A DNA stretch of 64,000 nucleotides. It comes from Burkholderiales bacterium. Lineage in GTDB: Bacteria > Pseudomonadota > Gammaproteobacteria > Burkholderiales > Casimicrobiaceae. A program made the translations under genes and the position numbers. The stretch's first letter is position 1. Every line of letters begins with the position of its first letter. Below, piece by piece: positions 63,926 to 64,000 of the stretch. The notes below the pieces were generated by a model. That model saw only the letters and a list, made by a program, of their open reading frames with translations, did no database searches and was not told the origin of the DNA. The stretch is from assembly GCA_025354165.1 (NCBI GenBank), contig JANXNI010000032.1, positions 297,872 through 361,871 on the forward strand. The letters are read 5' to 3'.

Positions 63926-64000
63926 TTGTAGGAGCGGCTTGCCGCGACCCGCGTCCGCCAATCGAAGGATTTGAGTCCGCCTTGTTGGGTCGCGGCAAGC
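63926..64000. repeat. REP-like inverted repeat, GTAGGAGCGGC family (copy 2, cut by window end)
   Basis: Left arm TGTAGGAGCGGCTTGCCGCG then ACCC (63926-63950) and the start of its complement GGGTCGCGGCAAGC (63987-64000). The right arm continues beyond the window. Confidence 0.85.

Noticed and set aside
62310..63998. 562-codon open frame on the minus strand
   Set aside because: It is the complement of pepP and part of the cyclo-ligase gene; its translation is rich in His/Arg with no domain, typical of an antisense shadow in high-GC coding DNA.

Overview
The 64 kb window looks like a chromosomal segment of a betaproteobacterium (Burkholderiales-like, genus not determined). The grounds are gene content and order: mltA/apaG/rpe/gph/trpEGDC; torF-glnK-amt with a sigma-54 promoter; a LysR gene divergent from a DUF2917 gene; def-fmt facing a LysM gene and dprA; ubiK; a Gcr-type 'site-specific recombinase' membrane protein; and a TIGR02450 protein. 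No rRNA, CRISPR array, prophage or complete insertion sequence was seen. One tRNA with anticodon CAT is present.

Layout. 1-8.8 kb: end of an RND efflux pump, a GNAT enzyme, pteridine reductase, a MidA-like methyltransferase, a coupled thiol dioxygenase/crotonase pair, mltA and apaG. 8.8-20.3 kb: rpe, then an inserted block with a lone CoxL-type molybdoenzyme, a cytochrome b/molybdopterin oxidoreductase pair and a TIGR02450 gene, then gph and a trp operon with a threonine aldolase gene between trpE and trpG. 20.3-24.7 kb: an IPTL-CTERM-like surface protein, an O-antigen ligase-like protein and trmB. 24.7-34 kb: two large paralogous lipoprotein zinc metalloproteases around a LysR/DUF2917 pair, then miaB. 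34-42 kb: a proline-rich membrane protein, a sugar-acid dehydratase, a small DUF4160/DUF2442 pair beside a decayed toxin-antitoxin remnant, periplasmic proteins, a TPR lipoprotein and the tRNA. 42-50.5 kb: a YegD-like Hsp70, a VOC protein, the nitrogen operon torF-glnK-amt, ubiK, fmt and def. 50.6-64 kb: LysM protein, dprA, topoisomerase III, a double GNAT protein, a PhyH-like dioxygenase, the Gcr protein, folD with 5-formyl-THF cyclo-ligase, and pepP.

The most striking non-coding feature is a dispersed family of seven intergenic elements, six of exactly 116 bp and one of 117 bp. Each is an imperfect full-length palindrome centred on TCGA (TCGG in one copy), with ends CARCT...AGYTR and a fixed internal geometry (arm of 30 nt, then GGG, then 23 nt, then the centre). 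Size and architecture recall enterobacterial ERIC, but I do not recognise the sequence. Copies sit against start or stop codons, and two lie about 25 bp upstream of the two paralogous metalloprotease genes. Three further repeat types are present: REP-like hairpins of the GTAGGAGCGGC type, several of which supply the stop codon of the adjacent gene; a CCCTCTCCCGC/GAGAGGG type, one copy of which is read as the C-terminus of a protein; and a 143-bp MITE-like element with 28-bp terminal inverted repeats.
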